Below, piece after piece: positions 58,348 to 64,000 of a stretch of DNA of 64,000 nucleotides. The stretch comes from Arabidopsis thaliana. Its lineage: Eukaryota; Streptophyta; Magnoliopsida; Brassicales; Brassicaceae. The position numbers and the translations under genes were made by a program. The stretch's first letter is position 1. Every line of letters begins with the position of its first letter. The stretch covers positions 17,921,835 through 17,985,834 of the forward strand of contig NC_003076.8 in assembly GCF_000001735.4 (NCBI RefSeq). Direction: 5' to 3'. The notes under the pieces are model-generated. The model did no database searches and was not told the DNA's origin. It saw only the letters and a program-made list of their open reading frames with translations.

Positions 58348-58820
58348 TATATATATATTAATGTGTAATCAAGGACTCACAAGCGAAGCTTTTAATTCTC
58401 GATCACGTATAACGTATGCGTTGGTGTAGTATATGTTTAATTTCTGTTTTCACAAGCCAAGTTTTTCATTTCTCGAATATGTAATGTATAATATGTGTGT
58501 TGGTCCAGTATTTCTAGTGTTCTTAAATAATATCCAAAATGTGTGTTTAAAATATAATATGTATTTTGTTGTTAAAGTTTACATATACGTTTTAGTCTGT
58601 AAAGCTCTAAAGCATGTACTAGACACCTTACCTTATACGTTTTAGACTTTTAGTATACCACGAATAATATATTTAAGTTATTAAAATCAAAATTAAGATT
58701 TGGAATTTCAGATAATATTTGGAAAATATCAAACTGGTTCCTAGATCAGATCATATCAAGTTCCTGATACTTTATTCATGGCTACGTTCTAAGAAATTAT
58801 AAGTCAATGAGAAACAAGAG

Positions 58821-58996
58821 GGTCAATTGTTTTTCATAAGATTATCAAATTAATTTTAAAAGAGTTGAGTACTGGAGAAAATTAATACATTTGCATTTAA
58901 AATTATACTTTTTGTTTGGGTTTTACTTCTTGGAACGTTCCTCTCCATGATTCCATCCGAATTTATAATTCCCTCCCATTCGTGTATATATAAATA
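58821..58996 (+). promoter_or_regulatory. PROSCOOP11 promoter elements
   Basis: W-box core GGTCAA at 58821-58826, a perfect 10-bp palindrome in TGGAACGTTCC (58931-58941) and TATAAATA at 58989-58996, 37 bp before the ATG. 'caatgagaaacaagagggtc' is shared with the other promoters of this half. Confidence 0.5.
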
Positions 58997-59032
58997 ATAG
59001 TCGCAGTAAAGGAAAGAAAGAAAGAAAAAGAG

Positions 59033-59886
59033 ATGGAAAATAATACTTTTTCTTCAAAATCTATTAATTTGCTCATATTGCTTTTGCTGCTTTGTACCTT
59101 TCTCTGCCAAACCGAATCTGCCCTTCCCTCTCACCAAGAACTTGTAATCACTGGTTAGTGTTTTGACAATTATATAACATCAACATATGTGTATATATAA
59201 GGTTGTCAAGGTGTTAATTGATGGGAAAATTCATGAAATAGTATATTCACATGTATATATATAGGAAGGAGGATGATGAGTTATTATAAGCCTAATACTG
59301 ACATAGGAACACCATCATCAACCAGTGACCGTGGTGGCGGTGGTAATGGTATGTCCCTCCTCTTTTCTTATTTTACAATTTTTATCAACTTTCTTTTTAA
59401 CACTTTTCTACAAAGTACTTATTCATCTAAATAATATGTCGCCGTGTTGAAATTAGATGTTACTCTCTATTAATGTTTGCTGCTTTTTTTATTAGGTAGG
59501 CGATTGATTAATTTACTTTTAAGTCATCATATCGTTCAAATATTTTTGAATCTATTCGTTTTATTTATTTTGCCGACCCTAGATGGTTATGCTTTTTAAA
59601 GCCTCAAATATGTACTAAGGGTGTTTAAGATCCATGATCTCACATTGGTAGATGATTCTCATGCTGTGTAGGGTTTGGTCTTTGGTGTTTGTCTTGGATG
59701 GAGCAAATATTTAGCTGGAAAATAGAAACTATGAATAAAAAAATTGTTCGTTTATATTTTTATTAATTAAAAAAATGAATTACAGATAACTTCAACTTAG
59801 TATAATTTGTAGGGAGAAGACTGATGAGTCAAATGGATGTTGGAGCATCAAGCAGTGGACAAGGTGGTGGTCGCAACCGCCACTAG
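59033..59886 (+). CDS. PROSCOOP11: PROSCOOP11 precursor
   Basis: Three exons (59033-59153, 59265-59348, 59813-59886) encode 92 residues. The signal peptide is NLLILLLLLCTFLCQTESA. Exon 2 is GRRMMSYYKPNTDIGTPSST then SDRGGGGNG. Exon 3 is GRRLMSQMDVGASSSGQGGG then RNRH. The SxS cores are S-T-S (SST-S) and S-S-S. It is very close to PROSCOOP10, with the same intron layout and promoter, and is a recent tandem duplicate about 1.5 kb downstream. Numbering is by position between 10 and 12. Confidence 0.88.
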
Positions 59887-60630
59887 AATAGGTTTCGAGT
59901 ACTGTATTGATGTTTAACTGTATTGTATATGTATTTAATTTTCTATTCCCTGCCATCATAAATCAAGCTTTGGAAAAGTCTCAAACATGTATAATGTCTT
60001 TCGTACACAATGTTTTACGTTCTTTTTTTTTTGTTTTCATTTCAATATAATGATAGAAGTTTTTTTTTTGTGTAGCAGAGATATGTAAAGATAATCAGAT
60101 TGAAACTAGCTAGAGAACCAAAAATATTTAAATGCAAACAAAATTAAAGATTTTATATATGAATTACGTAAGAGGAAACAAAACTAAACTAAAGTAGGAA
60201 GAACATGTTCACTATAGAGTAACTCTTTACAAACTATTTCTTATTGATAACAAACTTGATTTATTCTCACACCACCGCATAAAAAACGAGTATTTTTAAC
60301 ACCGAAAACCATTATCTAACGATATGATAATGTTCAAAAAAACCTTTTGACATCGCTAAATGCTCGTAAAGTAGTCGTTAAATATTCTGTTACGATTATT
60401 TGACAACTAAATATCGTAAACGAAAATCGAGAGTCGCTAAACTTATTAGACTTATTATTAATCGTCTTGTAACGACTAATAATAAATCAGCCACTTTAGA
60501 TAAAGTTTTTTTCATACTGCTATCGTGTCACCAATATAATAGCCTTTTTCTATCTGAAATTATATATTCTACATTAGCTATGTTACGTAATACATATTTG
60601 GAAACTATCGAAATATCTTGTTCTTATTAA
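59887..60630. other. Spacer with no recognised gene
   Basis: AT-rich, with CGTAAA/CGATT words around 60380-60480; an open frame at 60400-60630 has no signal peptide or family. Not called. Confidence 0.4.
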
Positions 60631-60639
60631 AACCTCATC

Positions 60640-61250
60640 CACGATTATCTTAACCGGAGCACTAGCCATAACCATATTCATTTCCTCATCTTTACTCCAT
60701 AATCTAAGTCACTTTAGCAGTAACATAATAGAAATGCCTTCTATCTAGTGATCGGTTTTGACTATCTCAAAAATATTTATATGCAAGAGTTATTTAATAT
60801 TATATATTCACATTTAACCAGAAACAATCTGGGATTCAGATATATGACTTTAAATATATGGGTTTAAATAAGATCAGGAATTATGGATTCAAATATTTGA
60901 CAGCTGTTACACCATGAATGATAAGATTGGATCAGAGCTAGTATCTAAAATCTAGAACTATTTTTCATTAATTACTACTTTGTAGAGAAGAATAGTCAAT
61001 GAGAAACAAAAGGGTTAATATTTTCATACGTTTATCATCTGTTTTAATAAGAACAAGAGCGTCAACTTAGTTCCGGACTCTTGATCCTAGCTTAAAGAGT
61101 TTATTATTATTATAGTTCCACATTCAACCAAAAACACTCTCGGATTCAGATAGGAACAAGAGGGTCAACTTCTTAAAGATTAATGACTAGTGGAGAAATT
61201 ACGAAGTTTGCCTTGTATTTTTCTTTAGTATTTGTTTACTCTCTACCGCC
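60640..61250 (+). repeat. Orphan duplicate of the PROSCOOP12 promoter
   Basis: Blocks match 62157-62745 in order: 'attatcttaaccgga' / 'aactatcttaaccgga', 'taacataatagaa' / 'taacataacagcg', 'tatatgcaagagttatttaa' / 'tatatgcaaggacttattta', 'aagagggtcaactt' and 'tgactagtg(g/a)aga'. A TATA-like TACATAAAT follows at 61277, but no signal peptide. Confidence 0.7.
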
Positions 61251-62150
61251 CTACCGGCGATGCCTCACCATTCGGGTACATAAATGAAATTCTGATATCA
61301 AGAAAAATTGGAATCTATTTTCGAAAAGTCATACTAGCGTTTTCTACCTTTTTAGTTACTTACATTTTTTTTTTTCGTACCTTTTTAGTTACTTACATAA
61401 AATTCCGTTTTAGATGTCTTTTCTTTTTTAATAAAGAAATTTCTTGTATCGTCTCTTTTCTGTGTTTCAGTAATTTATGTACATATACACATGTGCCAAG
61501 TATATCTTATCCAGATAAGCTTCAGATTTTGTAAGACTGGTGACTTTAAATTTTAAAAGAAAACAAAAAAGTCTGTTGACTTCCTTATTGTAATAGAGGT
61601 CAAAGTCTCAAGTTTGACCATTAATGTAAATAATTATCCATTTGGAAATATCTATTTTAGTCCAATAGAAAATTGATTCAGTAAATGATTCTGATAAAAT
61701 GCCCGTATTTCCATGAGGCACTTAATGATTAAATTCTCATAGTGTTTGAACTCCAACTTCAACATAAACAAAGAGAAATCTTCAATGGATTTTGCAGCTG
61801 CATGATTAAGAAATTTTGAATAAGCATTTTGCAAGAAGTAGTCCCTCTTGAAATTTATGAAATGCTATGTACAACCGCATTTCTAATCTATAGCAAAGCC
61901 GGCCAAAACTATATACCATCAACCACATCTCTCTGTTTCTCGATCCATTCGTTTGGCAAAAGCTGCTGGATTCCTTTTGTTTTCGCTCTATTACAGTTAT
62001 TCCTCTAGTCTTTTGTTACATCAAACTCTAAGCTTTCACCCAAATGAATTTGGTCTTGATTTTCCTCTGGATTGGTATTTGTTTGGCAATAAAGTTTCAA
62101 CTCAAACCAAAATACTTATCAAAATATCTTGCAATGTCAAAGATATTTGA
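61251..62150. other. Spacer with no recognised gene
   Basis: Contains a short tandem TACCTTTTTAGTTACTTACAT (twice, about 61347 and 61379). No gene. It separates the orphan promoter from the functional one. Confidence 0.4.
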
Positions 62151-62612
62151 TAAGCTTCATAACTATCTTAACCGGATCACGTGGCATAACCATCTTCGGT
62201 TCCTCAACTTTACCCTTTCATAATCTTTGTCACTTAAGTAGTAACATAACAGCGTTCTTTTGAATGCTTTCTATATAGTGATGTTGTTCATTATTCCCTA
62301 TCCCAAAAAAAAACTTATATGCAAGGACTTATTTAATGTTATATTTACATTTGTTTAGCTATAGTATATTTTTACATTCAACCAAAATAAAAATTCGGAT
62401 CCTGATATATGAACTTCAAAGATAGTGGCTTAAGATCACGAACCTCAGATTCAAATTTGTAAGGAGCTATGAAAATATTAACCTTAGATCGGATCTGAAA
62501 ATCCTGAACTATTTTATGTCACCATACTTAGTAAGAAACTAATGGTCAATTAACAACAAACTAAAAGGATTAATATTTGTATACGTAATTCTTTGTTTTT
62601 ATAAGACAAGAG

Positions 62613-62750
62613 GGTCAACTTGTTAAAGGGTAATGATCAGTGAGTATTATTGACTAGTGAAGAAAACTAAAAAGTCAACTTGGTATTATTAGGTTTTGGT
62701 TTGTTTCATTTTTTCGTGGAACGTTCCCTCCACCTGCATGTACATAAATA
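62613..62750 (+). promoter_or_regulatory. PROSCOOP12 promoter with three W-boxes
   Basis: W-box cores lie at 62613-62618 (GGTCAA), 62650-62655 (TTGACT) and 62673-62678 (AGTCAA). TGGAACGTTCC is at 62716-62726 and the TATA-like ACATAAATAT at 62741-62750. Clustered W-boxes fit induction by WRKY factors in immunity. Confidence 0.55.
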
Positions 62751-62786
62751 TGAGTCTAAACTCGAGAAAAAAATAAAGATCGAGAA

Positions 62787-63471
62787 ATGAGAAATACAAT
62801 TTCCTCAAAAATGGGTCAAGTTCTAATTGTGCTTCTTCTCCTCTGCACCGTCCTTTGCCGTACCGAGTCAGCTCTTCCTTCGGGTCAACATTCAGTCCTA
62901 CTAACCGGTTTGTGATTCCATATATTCATAATATTCATGCACACGTTTGTATATTTATTAGTTGATTGATAAGATCCATGAATCATATGGTCTAATTACA
63001 TGGAATATATATATAGGATGTATTTAGGACTTGTTAAAACATTTTAAAGCTGTATTTGTGCTTATGATAATTAGGTTCTCACATATATAGAAAGTTAGAG
63101 AAAACCTAAACTGATACATGAGTACATGTACCAATCCATTCATTGTTAATTGCGTATCAATTAAAAACCTATGAACTGTATAATAGTTACTTTCATAATA
63201 CTTTTTGTTTGGTATGAAACATATACATATATAAAAATTCGATTTATATGTTTTGTTAATTTCTCAATAGTGTAATGTATATGTGTTAATAAATACGACA
63301 AGTAATCTTATTAATTTACAACGTCTAACTATCTTAAATATAATAAAAAACGAAGGAAGGAGATTGATGGGTTCGGGCGCTTCGGGACCAGTAAGATCAT
63401 CGCAGAGTAGCCAAGCTGGTGGACGTTTTAATGATGCTGATCCTATCGCCATAGATTACGGAAAATATTAA
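62787..63471 (+). CDS. PROSCOOP12: PROSCOOP12 phytocytokine precursor
   Basis: Two exons (62787-62907, 63356-63471) encode 78 residues. The signal peptide is QVLIVLLLLCTVLCRTESA, with linker LPSGQHSVLLT. The peptide exon is GRRLMGSGASG followed by the SCOOP12 peptide PVRSSQSSQAGGR, then FNDADPIAIDYGKY. The match to SCOOP12 (At5g44585) is exact. The peptide triggers calcium influx, ROS and defence gene expression through MIK2 and restrains root growth. The two serines of the S-x-S core are required in published work. The acceptor AACGAAG| lacks a pyrimidine tract but is the only one that keeps the frame. Confidence 0.96.
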
Positions 63472-63718
63472 ATTTCTTTTTGATTTCAGTTTTTCCAAAT
63501 TTAATGATGTTTTAATCGTTTTCTGCTGCTTTTTCATCAGTTTACAGTCAACTGTTACGTGATATTTCCCTTGTTTGAAGTCATGAAATTTCTTGTATCG
63601 TGATCTATATTATATATTTTGTGTTTTTGTTTGTTTTCATTGTTAGAACATATTTATTTCCTTAAAACATGGAAACGTAATCTATATTTGGAAAAACTAA
63701 TGTCATACGATTTTTTAG

Positions 63719-63772
63719 CCAAGGGAACAGAACCATCGATATATGGACAAATTAATGGTGCTCCTCTCTAAT
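63719..63772 (+). pseudogene. Vestigial third SCOOP exon after PROSCOOP12
   Basis: After TTTTTTAG the codons GGAACA GAACCATCG... read GTEPSIYGQINGAPL and stop at a TAA (63770-63772). This aligns with the exon 3 cores of the neighbours (GTGPSHSGHGG; GASSSGQGGG), but the second Ser of SxS is Tyr. It suggests PROSCOOP12 once had two peptide exons. Confidence 0.5.
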
Positions 63773-64000
63773 TTCGCCATCATCTCTTCCTAATTTCCAA
63801 TTTTTGGTTTAAGAAATGTATTTTTTTGTATTTTAGCTATCGGCCATTACAAGTCCAGTTTTTTTTTACATTTTGATAAAAAGAAAAAACAAATCCAGTT
63901 TTTAAAGTCTCAGTGATGTACGTGTTTTCAGATATATATATATATATCACATATGGGATTGTTGAGATGGTGGGGTTTTTAATGGAGGATCGAGAAGGAC
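63773..64000. other. Right edge of the window
   Basis: AT-rich 3' flank with a short (TA)n. No gene start is visible before the edge. Confidence 0.5.

Overview
The window is plant nuclear DNA. I identify it as Arabidopsis thaliana chromosome 5, around loci At5g44480 to At5g44585. The basis is gene order plus exact recognition of several products, above all the SCOOP12 epitope PVRSSQSSQAGGR and both SCOOP10 epitopes. Genes have short GT-AG introns, AT-rich spacers and many small retroposon scars. Exon limits were read by eye from splice consensus, reading phase and family knowledge; no alignment or transcript data were available.

Positions 1-26.4 kb are ordinary single-copy genes. In order they are: the 3' part of a UDP-arabinose 4-epimerase (DUR), an F-box/LRR/FBD gene, an egg-cell-type prolamin-like (ECA1) peptide gene on the minus strand, the spliceosomal SmB gene, the TIR-NBS-LRR immune receptor TAO1 (minus), a divergent ribose-5-phosphate-isomerase-like gene (minus), a subtilase, a tapetum-type secreted protein (minus), a CASP-like membrane protein (minus) and the ESCRT-III gene VPS2.2. 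Two broken duplicates sit among them. One is an RPI-like fragment on the other side of TAO1 from its parent. The other is a frameshifted inverted copy of the ECA1 gene together with its promoter.

Positions 27.5-63.5 kb are a cluster of small secreted peptide precursors, the PROSCOOP cluster. Each gene has one signal-peptide exon, a phase-1 intron and one or two short exons, each carrying an SxS-type SCOOP peptide. In the downstream half each of these exons starts with a GRR(L/M)M-like stretch. SCOOP peptides are known to be perceived by the receptor kinase MIK2 and to drive immune and growth responses. The upstream half of the array (27-43 kb) holds a proline-rich-tailed subgroup, two damaged genes and a divergent pair without the classic core. 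The downstream half (46-63 kb) holds seven classic members ending with PROSCOOP10, 11 and 12. Promoters, orphan promoter copies and vestigial SCOOP exons show that whole gene units were duplicated and lost repeatedly.

Mobile DNA lies between the peptide genes: two abutting Helitron-type elements, a poly(A)-tailed non-LTR retroposon, SINE copies, a fossil Copia LTR piece, a possible hAT element and foldback repeats. A striking extra pattern is more than ten tiny inserts (12-25 nt, mostly A-rich or T-rich) between perfect or near-perfect 12-19 bp direct repeats. They look like retroposon insertions that kept little more than the tail. One of them duplicated the TATA box of a PROSCOOP gene.
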